Below, piece by piece: positions 12,014-19,412 of a DNA stretch of 33,223 bases. Source of the stretch: Thermococcus sp. (GTDB lineage: Archaea; Methanobacteriota_B; Thermococci; Thermococcales; Thermococcaceae); the NCBI GenBank assembly GCA_027074805.1, contig JALTCK010000045.1:1-33223 (forward strand). The letters are read 5' to 3'. Position numbers and translations under genes: made by a program. Position 1 is the first letter of the stretch. Every line of letters begins with the position of its first letter. The notes under the pieces were generated by a model. It did not search any database and was not told the origin of the DNA. It worked only from the letters and a program-made list of their open reading frames with translations.

Positions 12014-13530
12014 TACCCCTGATGGCGGCCCTCCCGATACTCTTCGCCTTCCTGATCGTGCTCCTGGACGTCCTCCGCCTGAGGGGACTGGCAGTCAGGG
12101 CGGTCTTCCTGCTGGGGGCCGTCATTCCGATCCCCGTGGTGTGGTTATCCAACGAGGGCAGCGAGGTGGTCGGTGGCTGGGCGAGAAAAGCTGGGATAGA
12201 GGTCGCACTGACGGAAACGAACGTCCCCTTCCTCATGGGTGAGCTCGTCCTCTTCGCCTTCGTGGCGGTTTACTCCCTGAGCTACTTCGACCCCCGCGAC
12301 AAGAAGACGCCCAAGGTCCTTGCCCTTCTCCTCCTGACCCACGCGGGTCTCCTCGGGGCCTTCATAGCGCGGGACCTCTTCAACTTCTACGTCTATATGG
12401 AGATAGCCTCCGTCTCAGCCTTCGCGCTGGTGGCGTTTTCCGGGGACAAGGGCGCAAAGGGGGCCGCTTTCAAGTACCTCATCCTCTCACTGCTGGCCTC
12501 TTACCTGTTCGTGTTCTCAATCGGCCTGGTGTACATGGAGACCGGCTACCTGAACGCTGACCTCGTCTCGGAAACGGCCGCCCCCTCGAGGGAGCTGTAT
12601 GCTGCAATCGCCATAGCGGCCGCGTCCCTCCTCCTGAAGGCGGGCATCTTCCCCCTCCACGGCTGGCTCCCGGATGCACACTCCCGTGCACCTACACCGG
12701 TAAGCGCCCTCCTGAGCGGCGCGGTCGTCAAGGCGCCGGCCTACGGAATGCTCCTGCTGTTCTCCTCCCTTCCAGTAGGCTTGACGCTCCGGACGGTGCT
12801 GATGGGCACGGCGATTGTGTCGATTTTCTTCGGGATAGGGAGAATGCTCATCGCGAACGATGCAAAGCGTTTCTTGGCGTACTCAACAGTCTCTCAGATG
12901 GGCTACGTGCTCCTTGGAATAGCGAGCCTCAACTTCGTCGGCGCGGCCTACTACGCGATGGCCCACTCCATCTTCAAGGGCGGCCTCTTCCTCGCGGTGG
13001 GTTCAATCTCGACCAAGAGCAGGAAGCTGGGGGAGTTCGGATACAGAAACGCGCCGGTGATAGCGGTTTCCATTCTCATGCTCAGCCTCGCCATAGGCGG
13101 CGTCTCGCCCTTCATCGGGGCCTACGCGAAGGGCCTCATCTCCTCGGAACTGGGGGGATGGTGGAAGCTCGCAGTCTACCTAAGCACCATCGGGACTCTG
13201 ACGTCCTTCACGAAGCTCAACTACCACCTCATGAGGAGGCTGAGCCCGTCATCAAAGGGGGCGTGGAAGCTCTCATCCTTCGGCCTGGCCCTCGCGGCAC
13301 TCCTCGCTGGGGTCCTCCTCGGCGCGGGGATTAACCCGAAGGACGCGCTCGGCATCGCCATCGCCCTTGGACTCTTCGCCGCGCTGAAGGCCTCGGGGGT
13401 GCTGGGGAGGAGCCACCCGGCACCATCCCGGGACGTTGGCAGGGAGGTGAACCTGATGGCCATGACCCTCGTCGCGGCCATCGTCCTCCTCATGCTCCTC
13501 GGGTGGTTCACTCCAGCGGGCGGGAGGTGA
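12010..13530 (+). CDS. mnhD: Mrp-type antiporter subunit D (MbhH/NuoN-like proton or sodium channel)
   Basis: A 506-residue protein with about 14 predicted helices. It is the only antiporter-like channel subunit in the operon. The conserved ion-path residues are seen: Glu131 in FYVYMEIAS and Lys210 in LLLKAGIFPLHGWLPDAHSRAPTPVSALLSG, with a downstream motif (TVSQMGYVLLGI..., AHSIFKGGLFLAVG). Bacterial Mrp has two such subunits, A and D; here the large NuoL-like part of MrpA is absent. Starts at GTG 12010 after GGGGTGAT. The 3' end overlaps the convergent ACT-domain gene by 23 bases. Confidence 0.92.
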   Translation: MIPLMAALPILFAFLIVLLDVLRLRGLAVRAVFLLGAVIPIPVVWLSNEGSEVVGGWARKAGIEVALTETNVPFLMGELVLFAFVAVYSLSYFDPRDKKTPKVLALLLLTHAGLLGAFIARDLFNFYVYMEIASVSAFALVAFSGDKGAKGAAFKYLILSLLASYLFVFSIGLVYMETGYLNADLVSETAAPSRELYAAIAIAAASLLLKAGIFPLHGWLPDAHSRAPTPVSALLSGAVVKAPAYGMLLLFSSLPVGLTLRTVLMGTAIVSIFFGIGRMLIANDAKRFLAYSTVSQMGYVLLGIASLNFVGAAYYAMAHSIFKGGLFLAVGSISTKSRKLGEFGYRNAPVIAVSILMLSLAIGGVSPFIGAYAKGLISSELGGWWKLAVYLSTIGTLTSFTKLNYHLMRRLSPSSKGAWKLSSFGLALAALLAGVLLGAGINPKDALGIAIALGLFAALKASGVLGRSHPAPSRDVGREVNLMAMTLVAAIVLLMLLGWFTPAGGR

Positions 13531-13915
13531 CCTCCTTCACCTCCGGGAGGGCCTTCAGCTCATCCATGAGCCCGTCCATGGTGCCGTTCATGCCCCCCAC
13601 ATCTATCACGGCCACTATGCCGGCCAGCCCTATCGAGGACAGCTCCTCGGACTCGCTGAAGAGTATGTTGGCCCCGTGCTTCCCTATGAGCCCGCTTATC
13701 CCTGCCAGAACGCCGGGTTTGTCCTCAACGACAAGCTCGACCTCGACGAGCTTCTTCCCTGGCAGCGCAACGCGCTCGACGTGGAGTTCCTTGAGGTCGG
13801 TGTCTATCTCGATCAGAAAGTAGGCCCCCTCGACGAGCCCGAGGTCGTAGGCGTAGTCGAGCGGCACCTCTATCTTCCCACTCTCCTTTATCCGGACTAT
13901 CTCGTAGTGCCTCAT
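13508..13915 (-). CDS. AbrB-like plus ACT domain protein, putative regulator
   Basis: A 135-residue protein. Residues 1-47 (MRHYEIVRIKESGKIEVPL, then LGLVEGAYFLIEID) read like a swapped-hairpin AbrB/SpoVT domain. Residues 55-135 (VEVELVVEDKPGVLAGISGLIGKHGANILFS) form an ACT domain, with the usual DKPGVLA ligand-loop motif. An amino-acid-sensing transcription or feedback regulator is a reasonable inference; targets unknown. The ATG at 13915 is chosen for homology. Upstream codons are open only because the region is AT-poor and contain no good ribosome binding site. Convergent with mnhD; divergent from the CPA2 antiporter, whose promoter it shares. Confidence 0.75.
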   Translation of the reverse strand: MRHYEIVRIKESGKIEVPLDYAYDLGLVEGAYFLIEIDTDLKELHVERVALPGKKLVEVELVVEDKPGVLAGISGLIGKHGANILFSESEELSSIGLAGIVAVIDVGGMNGTMDGLMDELKALPEVKEVTSRPLE

Positions 13916-13944
13916 GTTCAAGGGTTCCCCCGAGACAATAAAAG

Positions 13945-13957
13945 CATTTTTAAAATG
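13945..13957 (+). promoter_or_regulatory. Promoter of the CPA2 antiporter gene
   Basis: CATTTTTAAAATG is centred about 26 nt before the ATG at 13977, with no ribosome binding site between, so the message is probably leaderless. Confidence 0.55.
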
Positions 13958-13976
13958 TGGGACATTATCTGGATTC

Positions 13977-15125
13977 ATGCAAATCATAGGCTACGTCTTC
14001 ATAATCATAGCCTTCGCAAGGCTACTCGCTGAGGGATTCGAGAGACTGGGTTATCCAGGATTCCTAGGAGAAATCACGGCTGGGATGGTATTGAGCGCCA
14101 TCCTAGTTAACATGCCTAGGGACCAGATGGAGCTACTTGCCGAACTGGGCCTGTTCTTTCTGATGATCTCAGCAGGGTTAGAGGTGACGCCTGAGGAGCT
14201 GCATTACGCCGGAAGGCTGACCCTCCCACTCTATGTCATTACATACGCCGTTATGTTCCTTGTCACACTTCCATTCACAGGCTGGACTGTAAGCTCAGAC
14301 AACATTATCTCGGCCGCGATACTCTCAATAGCCTCGGCCCCCATAGTGCTTCGCCTCAAGAGGTTCTTTGGAGATGAGTTCCTCCACGTTGCCCTGTCTT
14401 ACGCAGTGATAAGTGAAATCTTCGGTCTGTTCATAGTCTACATGGTAATACGCTTCCACGAGAGTCCTGGCGAGTACAGGCCCATAATGTCAAGCATATT
14501 AAAGGATCTCGCCTTTGTAGGTGTCCTCCTATATGCTAACTACCTTATCGGCATAAAACAGAAGGTAAAGATCATTCGATTTCTCCGCAGACTCAGAAGC
14601 GATGAAGCCGTTTTTGGTCTTTTCATGGTATTCTCCACATCGTTAGCATTTATCAGCGAGGAGATAGGGATGCACTTCAGCATCGGCGGTTTTCTGGCAG
14701 GTTTAATGATGCACAGCGACCTTATCGGAACCAAACAGTACGACAGGCTGACCACGATACTCAGCGGTGTCACCTACGGAATCTTCGCCCCCATATTCTT
14801 CGCTTGGCGCGGGCTGAACTTTGAAACGGAACTTTCCTTCGTTGTTGTAGAATTCTTTGTGACAATATACGTGGTAAGGCTACTCCTCTCAACCTTGATC
14901 GTGAGAAAGGTTGATATCCCCACCAGCATCGTCCGTGGAGCGGGTATAGCTAGTTTTGGTGTCCTCGGCCTTCTAATAGGTGAAATTGGCTTTGTCTCAG
15001 GGGTCCTCAGTGAGCACATGTATGCTATGTCCTCCCTCGCAAGCGTGCTTGGAATATTCACTTCGGCCACTCTAGGAAGGGTTGTGAATCACTACAAAGC
15101 AGGGAAGCCAAGCAGCAGCATCTAA
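13977..15125 (+). CDS. CPA2-type cation:proton antiporter with unusual ion-binding motif
   Basis: A 382-residue, roughly 12-helix transporter of the KefB/NapA type: LGYPGFLGEITAGMVLSAIL near the start, LAELGLFFLMISAGLEVTPEEL, and IGGFLAGLMMHS. In NapA-like proteins the unwound helix motif is followed by an Asp pair (I-D-D-V-L-G-L); here the matching segment is I-S-E-I-F-G-L with Glu147 replacing the ion-binding Asp and Ser replacing the other. This suggests changed stoichiometry or loss of exchange. No TrkA-N regulatory domain follows. The start at 13977 is placed from the promoter and the first hydrophobic stretch. Sits next to the Mrp operon but in separate transcription. Confidence 0.85.
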   Translation: MQIIGYVFIIIAFARLLAEGFERLGYPGFLGEITAGMVLSAILVNMPRDQMELLAELGLFFLMISAGLEVTPEELHYAGRLTLPLYVITYAVMFLVTLPFTGWTVSSDNIISAAILSIASAPIVLRLKRFFGDEFLHVALSYAVISEIFGLFIVYMVIRFHESPGEYRPIMSSILKDLAFVGVLLYANYLIGIKQKVKIIRFLRRLRSDEAVFGLFMVFSTSLAFISEEIGMHFSIGGFLAGLMMHSDLIGTKQYDRLTTILSGVTYGIFAPIFFAWRGLNFETELSFVVVEFFVTIYVVRLLLSTLIVRKVDIPTSIVRGAGIASFGVLGLLIGEIGFVSGVLSEHMYAMSSLASVLGIFTSATLGRVVNHYKAGKPSSSI

Positions 15126-15197
15126 TTCCCACATCTCCCCTAGCAATACGCTTGGACGGTGAATCTCCTCCATTAGACTTTCTTTCAGATGTAGCGA

Positions 15198-15256
15198 AAC
15201 TTTTTTAAGCCGCCCACAAATTAGCGAGTAAACGAACCGTTGCTTTCAATTATAAT
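15198..15256 (+). promoter_or_regulatory. pdaD promoter region
   Basis: Two TATA-like boxes occur: AACTTTTTTAAGCC near 15200-15213 and CAATTATAATCGG near 15248-15260. The first would give a leader of about 60 nt, the second one of about 15 nt that still includes AGGAGGA. Which one is used cannot be decided by reading. Confidence 0.4.
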
Positions 15257-15292
15257 CGGCTGTTAAGTGAGAGAAGAAAGGAGGAATTTAGG

Positions 15293-15766
15293 ATGAGCTG
15301 GACTACCCCCAAGAGGGCTTTCATAGGCGCTGCTGCCGCCGAGGGCGGCACCAAGCTCAACGCATTTGACAACGCCCTGCTCAAGTTGGGCATAGGTAAC
15401 GTCAACCTCGTTAAGCTCAGTAGTGTTATCCCCGCTCACATAGAGTGGATAGAGGAGGTACACGACGTTCCGATTGGAATGCTCCTCCCAACTGTTTATG
15501 CCCATATAGAGAGCGACGAGCCTGGAATGACCATAAGCGCTGCCTTAGGAATAGGAATTAGCAAGGGTAACAAAGGGGGCCTTATCTATGAGTACAGCGG
15601 CTATTGCACTAAGGAAGAGGCTGAGGAAATGGTTCGCAAGATGGTAAATGAGGGATTCGCCCAGCGTGGTTGGGAACTTGCCGAATTCAAGGTTGCCAGT
15701 GCAGAAATAACCGTTAAGGACAAGCCTGCCGCAGCTATAGCCGCGGTGGTGATGTTCCCCTACTGA
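15293..15766 (+). CDS. pdaD: Pyruvoyl-dependent arginine decarboxylase (proenzyme)
   Basis: A 157-residue proenzyme that converts arginine to agmatine, the first step of Thermococcales polyamine synthesis. The self-cleavage site lies in LVKLSSVIP: cutting between Ser43 and Ser44 gives the beta chain and an alpha chain with N-terminal pyruvoyl. The PKRAFIGAAAAEGGTKLNAFDNAL opening and EYSGYCTKEEAEEMVRKMVNEGF helix are typical. AGGAGGA lies eight nt before the ATG. speE follows 44 bp downstream with its own TATA, an arrangement like the pdaD/speE neighbourhood of T. kodakarensis as I recall it. Confidence 0.95.
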   Translation: MSWTTPKRAFIGAAAAEGGTKLNAFDNALLKLGIGNVNLVKLSSVIPAHIEWIEEVHDVPIGMLLPTVYAHIESDEPGMTISAALGIGISKGNKGGLIYEYSGYCTKEEAEEMVRKMVNEGFAQRGWELAEFKVASAEITVKDKPAAAIAAVVMFPY

Positions 15767-15770
15767 TGGG

Positions 15771-15778
15771 TTTTTAAG
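15771..15778 (+). promoter_or_regulatory. speE promoter
   Basis: TTTTTAAG just after the pdaD stop gives a predicted start near 15797, and GGGGTGAGAAC precedes the speE ATG. speE may thus be read both from its own promoter and from pdaD. Confidence 0.5.
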
Positions 15779-15810
15779 CTCATTATCTTTCCTATTCCCG
15801 GGGTGAGAAC

Positions 15811-16671
15811 ATGGGATACAACGGGGAGGAAAGGGCTTTCATCGAGTGGTATCCCCGCGGATACGGTGTTGGCTTCAAGGTCAAGGATAGGCTTTTTGAG
15901 ACTCAGACCAAGTACCAGCGGCTTGAGCTGTACGAAACAGAGGGCTTTGGGAAGCTCCTCGTTTTGGATGGGACCGTTCAGCTCGTCGAGGTTGGTGAGG
16001 AGAGTTATCACGAGCCTCTCGTCCATCCAGTTATGCTCGCACACCCTACCCCGAGGAAGGTTCTGATAATCGGAGGCGGTGATGGTGGCACTCTGAGGGA
16101 GGTACTGAAGCACAAGAGCGTTGAGAAAGCCGTCATGGTCGAGATAGATGAGATGGTAGTAGAGGTCTCCAAAGTCTACATGAACGTTGAGAGGGGAGCC
16201 TTTGACGACCCGAGGGCAGAACTCATAATAGGAGACGGCGTTGAATACCTCAGAAACACCGACGAACGCTTTGATGTCATCATAGTGGACTCTACTGACC
16301 CTGTAGGTCCGGCGAAACTCCTATTCTCCAAGGATTTCTACCACAGTGCCTACGAGAAGCTAAACGAAAGGGGTCTTTACATAACGCAGGCCGGAAGCGT
16401 TTACCTTTTCACTAACGAGCTCCTCGATGCTTACAAGGCCATGAAGAGTGCCTTTGACCGAGTTTACTACTTCAGCTTCCCTGTTATAGGATACGCTTCC
16501 CCTTGGAGTTTCCTCGTCGGGATTAAAGGTGACGTGGACTTCAGAAAAGTCGACGTTGAAAGGGCCAAGGAACTCGACCTCTATTACTACGACCCAGAGA
16601 AGCACGAGACGCTTTTCCAGATGCCTCGCTATGTGAGACTTCTGCTTGAATCGGGGGATGAGGTGGAGTGA
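15811..16671 (+). CDS. speE: Spermidine synthase-family aminopropyltransferase (likely agmatine aminopropyltransferase)
   Basis: A 286-residue enzyme that transfers aminopropyl groups from decarboxylated SAM. The cofactor motif IIGGGDGGTLREVLKH, acidic strand VMVEIDEMVVE, GDGVEYL and the catalytic DSTDPVGPAKLLFS are all present, as is YITQAGSVYLF. In T. kodakarensis the enzyme encoded beside pdaD makes N1-aminopropylagmatine, and the same is inferred here. The ATG at 15811 has GGGGTGA four nt upstream. Overlaps the next gene by four bases (GTGA), so the membrane protein is probably translationally coupled. Confidence 0.93.
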   Translation: MGYNGEERAFIEWYPRGYGVGFKVKDRLFETQTKYQRLELYETEGFGKLLVLDGTVQLVEVGEESYHEPLVHPVMLAHPTPRKVLIIGGGDGGTLREVLKHKSVEKAVMVEIDEMVVEVSKVYMNVERGAFDDPRAELIIGDGVEYLRNTDERFDVIIVDSTDPVGPAKLLFSKDFYHSAYEKLNERGLYITQAGSVYLFTNELLDAYKAMKSAFDRVYYFSFPVIGYASPWSFLVGIKGDVDFRKVDVERAKELDLYYYDPEKHETLFQMPRYVRLLLESGDEVE

Positions 16672-17588
16672 GACTTTCCCACGGCTCCAAAAAGGCTCTG
16701 ACACTGCTCACTACGGCAGTAATAACGGGATATCTCATTTACAAGGTTTATACAGAGGCATCGGGCGTGGAACTAAGTGTCGGAGAGCTTATTTCCCCCT
16801 ATTTCCTTGCTGCGATTCTGGCGGGGCTCCTGGGTTACACGACATACACATTGATCTGGTACCTCTATCTCCACAACGTGACTAGAGTCAAGTACAGAAG
16901 GGTTCTGCTGACGAACTTGGCGGGCACGTATCTTTCCTTCTCCCTGAACGCCGCTATAGGTACTCTTGTCAAGGTGAAGTTCATTGGAGCTACATACTGG
17001 GATGTCTTAGCCACGAGTGTTCTCGGAATCTTGACGGAGTTTATAGCAGGACTAACACTTATAACGATCCTTGGGGGTGGTTATTGGGGGGTACTCCTAG
17101 CAGGAGTTCTTCTCCTCCCGATAATCCTCGACGAATGGGTTTTTAGAGCACTCCTTTTCATCTTCCGGCTTCTCCGTCTGGAAAAGGTTCTTAATGGCGT
17201 GTACTCCGGATGGAAAGATGCTACGGCAAATCCTCGTACGGTAATGCTTGCCCTCGCCTTGGGCTTTCTCCTAGTAACCCTAAACTCGACAACCCTCTAT
17301 CTCGTGGCCAAAACCTTCGGCCTCAACTATTCATTCCTGAGTACACTGAAGGGGACCGTCTATTCGAACTTCCTAGGAGGTGCCCTCGGAACTCCCGGGG
17401 GCATCGGGGCGAACGAGCTCGGTGTTATGATGGCCATCGGCCGAAGCGGGATGGACGTTGTAGTGGCATTTTTCTACAAGCTGATAAACCAGTACGTCTA
17501 CGCACTGATCGGCGCTCTGACCTTTTACAAGTTCGTTCTCCATGAGATTGAAGAGGAAGGTTCTTATGCATCTAACTCCCAACAGTGA
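16668..17588 (+). CDS. Lysylphosphatidylglycerol synthase TM-like (flippase-like) membrane protein
   Basis: A 306-residue protein with about eight hydrophobic segments and family marks of PF03706/UPF0104: NLAGTYLSFSLNAAIGTLVKVKFI, VLGILTEFIAGLTLI, and FLGGALGTPGGIGANELGVMMAI followed by FFYKLINQYVYALIGAL. Archaeal members are usually flippase-like and linked to lipid or glycan export, but no substrate can be read from the sequence. The GTG start overlaps the speE stop. Its place behind speE suggests joint expression, not necessarily a polyamine role. Confidence 0.82.
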   Translation: MRLSHGSKKALTLLTTAVITGYLIYKVYTEASGVELSVGELISPYFLAAILAGLLGYTTYTLIWYLYLHNVTRVKYRRVLLTNLAGTYLSFSLNAAIGTLVKVKFIGATYWDVLATSVLGILTEFIAGLTLITILGGGYWGVLLAGVLLLPIILDEWVFRALLFIFRLLRLEKVLNGVYSGWKDATANPRTVMLALALGFLLVTLNSTTLYLVAKTFGLNYSFLSTLKGTVYSNFLGGALGTPGGIGANELGVMMAIGRSGMDVVVAFFYKLINQYVYALIGALTFYKFVLHEIEEEGSYASNSQQ

Positions 17589-17622
17589 ATGGAGTAATCC
17601 ATCACTAAGTTGAGGGATGTAA

Positions 17623-18267
17623 ATGCATGAGAGTGTCATTGAGGAGATCGAGAGGAGGGTAAAGCGGCTGGAGGCCGAGGTCGAGATACTGGAGAAGAGT
17701 CTGGAGAACCTCGAGAGCACCCCTCAAAAGTTAGCCCCGAAGCCAAGGAACAACGCACTCTATTACATTATCTTCATAGGTCTGTGGATGATCGTTGGAA
17801 TTGGCGTCCTGATGTATCTCTTGAACTCTGGAAAATTGCCGGGCACGGTAAACGTTCCGCTCCTTCCATATCTCCTTATAGCTATTGTGATCCTCCTGGG
17901 GGGTCTCTTTTATGTTCTCTGGGAGCGGAGAGAAGTGGAAAAGCTTGACCCGAAGAAAGAGCTGGAGGAGAGAATAAGGAGTGCAAACCTCGTTGTAAAA
18001 CTCTTCTATGAGCCCCTGAAGAAGGCACTGTTGGAAGAGGACAAGGCCGCCCTCAAGAGGTTAGGAGACAGACTGTTAGATGATCCCCTCCTCCCGAGCG
18101 CGATTGTGAGTGTCAACGAGGGTGATCCAAAGAAAATGGCATACGCTCTCTACCTTTACGCATCCTACACTCCCAAAATGAGAGATGAAGTGGAGGACCT
18201 ACTAAATACACTCAGAAACAAACCCATTAAGCTCCTTCTTGAGGAACTCCTCTCCGGAGGGTCCTAA
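17623..18267 (+). CDS. Coiled-coil, two-helix membrane protein, unknown
   Basis: A 214-residue protein. Residues 1-33 are a strong coiled coil (EEIERRVKRLEAEVEILEKSL), then two membrane helices at about 45-67 and 80-102 with a short loop, and a soluble helical C-terminal half of about 110 residues (ELEERIRSANLVVKLFYEPLKKALLEE...). The start has GAGGGATG nearby. I do not recognise the family. It follows the flippase-like gene by 34 bp. The frame of the next gene overlaps only if a very early start is used. Confidence 0.7.
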   Translation: MHESVIEEIERRVKRLEAEVEILEKSLENLESTPQKLAPKPRNNALYYIIFIGLWMIVGIGVLMYLLNSGKLPGTVNVPLLPYLLIAIVILLGGLFYVLWERREVEKLDPKKELEERIRSANLVVKLFYEPLKKALLEEDKAALKRLGDRLLDDPLLPSAIVSVNEGDPKKMAYALYLYASYTPKMRDEVEDLLNTLRNKPIKLLLEELLSGGS

Positions 18268-18298
18268 AGGTTATAACCTGTGGGGAGTATTAACTCCG

Positions 18299-19120
18299 GT
18301 GACAGTATTGAAGCTGGAGGTTCTCACAAAGGAGGATATGAACACTCTCTCAAGGGAGCTCAGTAGGGCGGGCATAATGAACAGGACCAAGGAGGAGACG
18401 ACCTCTGAGGTTCAACACTACGTAGTCATCCGAGGGAAGTACGGCGAACTACTGAAGAAGGCAGCGGGAATACCTGTAGTTGAGGATGATCTTGAGGAGA
18501 TTAAGATTGCTTTTGAGGAGATGCTTGAGGACTGGGAAACCGGTGAGTCAAAGGACCTCCCGGAGCTCTTCGGCGACTCCGACCTAACAAGACTATTGCT
18601 AATCACTTCCATGATGGAGGGGGGGTTTCTTGAGGAGGATGACGGGACGCTGGTGCTTCTCGAGAAGCCTCTCCTGGAAGAGCTCACGGTGGAGCTCAGG
18701 TTTCCTATTGAAACCCTTGAAAACGATCTCGAAAGGATAGACGAGGTCTTCAATCCAGGCATGGTTACTGAGTTCACCCTAGAGAAGAGATACTACGTCG
18801 AGGTCATGGAAGTTGAGAAAGATCTCGTCGAGAATGCCCTCGAGATAGCCGAAGATTACGCGACGGAGGAAAGCCTCGTGGAGGCAATGTTCCAGGGAAT
18901 AGCCAGATCAACCCTTGCCGAGGTCGTACTCCAGCTCGCCGAGAAATACCGGAAGAAGAACGAGCTCATCGAAACCCTGATTTCCATGGAGCCTCTTACG
19001 ATTGAGACGGAGAGAGAGAGGATAAACGTATATTTTGACGAAGACGCCCTGGAGGACTTCCTCAAAGAACTCCAGACGCTCGGTTATCTAAAAGTTAAGG
19101 GCAACAGAATCTGGGTTTAA
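18299..19120 (+). CDS. Acidic, helix-rich protein, unknown
   Basis: A protein of about 273 residues, strongly acidic, without signal peptide, membrane helix or recognised domain. It mixes short beta segments (VLKLEVLTKEDM, HYVVIRGKYGELL) with long Glu-rich helices, and its last 60 residues (ERERINVYFDEDALEDFLKELQTLGYLKVKGNRIWV) resemble a small winged-helix-like end. The frame is open from 18239, but GTTATAAC at 18270-18277 is at leaderless distance from the GTG at 18299. A TTG at 18308 is also possible. Conserved context with the coiled-coil membrane protein would suggest partnership; this is inference only. Confidence 0.65.
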   Translation: MTVLKLEVLTKEDMNTLSRELSRAGIMNRTKEETTSEVQHYVVIRGKYGELLKKAAGIPVVEDDLEEIKIAFEEMLEDWETGESKDLPELFGDSDLTRLLLITSMMEGGFLEEDDGTLVLLEKPLLEELTVELRFPIETLENDLERIDEVFNPGMVTEFTLEKRYYVEVMEVEKDLVENALEIAEDYATEESLVEAMFQGIARSTLAEVVLQLAEKYRKKNELIETLISMEPLTIETERERINVYFDEDALEDFLKELQTLGYLKVKGNRIWV

Positions 19121-19131
19121 TTTTTATTATC
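19119..19131 (+). terminator. T-rich terminator candidate
   Basis: AATTTTTATTATC immediately follows the stop of the acidic protein gene, as expected for archaeal oligo-T termination. A new promoter (AAAATTTTAAAAGG near 19148-19161) follows. Confidence 0.3.
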
Positions 19132-19193
19132 CCTCTTCTCCCTCCATAAAATTTTAAAAGGAGTCTTCTTACCTAACGCCGGAGGTGGTGGAA

Positions 19194-19334
19194 GTGGCTG
19201 AGCTGAAGGCGGTTATATTCTACGACCGCGACGGCTCCCGCTACTACCGCTGCCCGCGCTGTGGAATGCTCTTTAAAAACTCAAAAGACTACACTAGGCA
19301 CGTCAACAGATCCCATGGCCATCTTTTCCCATGA
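19194..19334 (+). CDS. 46-residue C2H2 zinc-finger protein
   Basis: A very short gene. It begins with GTG: MAELKAVIFYDRDGSRYYRC..., and contains C20-x2-C23-x12-H36-x4-H41, the classical C2H2 spacing, with RYYRCPRCGMLFKNS, KDYTRHVNRSH and Phe at the normal core position. GGAGGTGG ends five nt before the start, and AAAATTTTAAAAGG gives a promoter about 40 nt upstream. Single C2H2 fingers occur in Archaea as small DNA- or protein-binding factors; no target is known. A C/D-box RNA begins just after the stop. Confidence 0.8.
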   Translation: MAELKAVIFYDRDGSRYYRCPRCGMLFKNSKDYTRHVNRSHGHLFP

Positions 19335-19342
19335 TTTCTGAC

Positions 19343-19400
19343 CCGGAATGAAGAAAAGCCCTAACTGATAAGTGATGAGCGGTTGGGGCTTACTGACCGG
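19343..19400 (+). ncRNA. C/D-box guide sRNA candidate 3
   Basis: Box C ATGAAGA (19348-19354, one change from RTGATGA), a 10-nt guide, D' CTGA (19365-19368), a three-base spacer, C' GTGATGA (19372-19378), a 14-nt guide and D CTGA (19393-19396). CCGG at 19343-19346 pairs with CCGG at 19397-19400. It fills almost exactly the gap between the zinc-finger stop and the end of the convergent regulator gene, with no promoter of its own in view, so it may be processed from the zinc-finger mRNA. Targets not identified. Confidence 0.66.
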
Positions 19401-19412
19401 TTCGAGCTTTGT

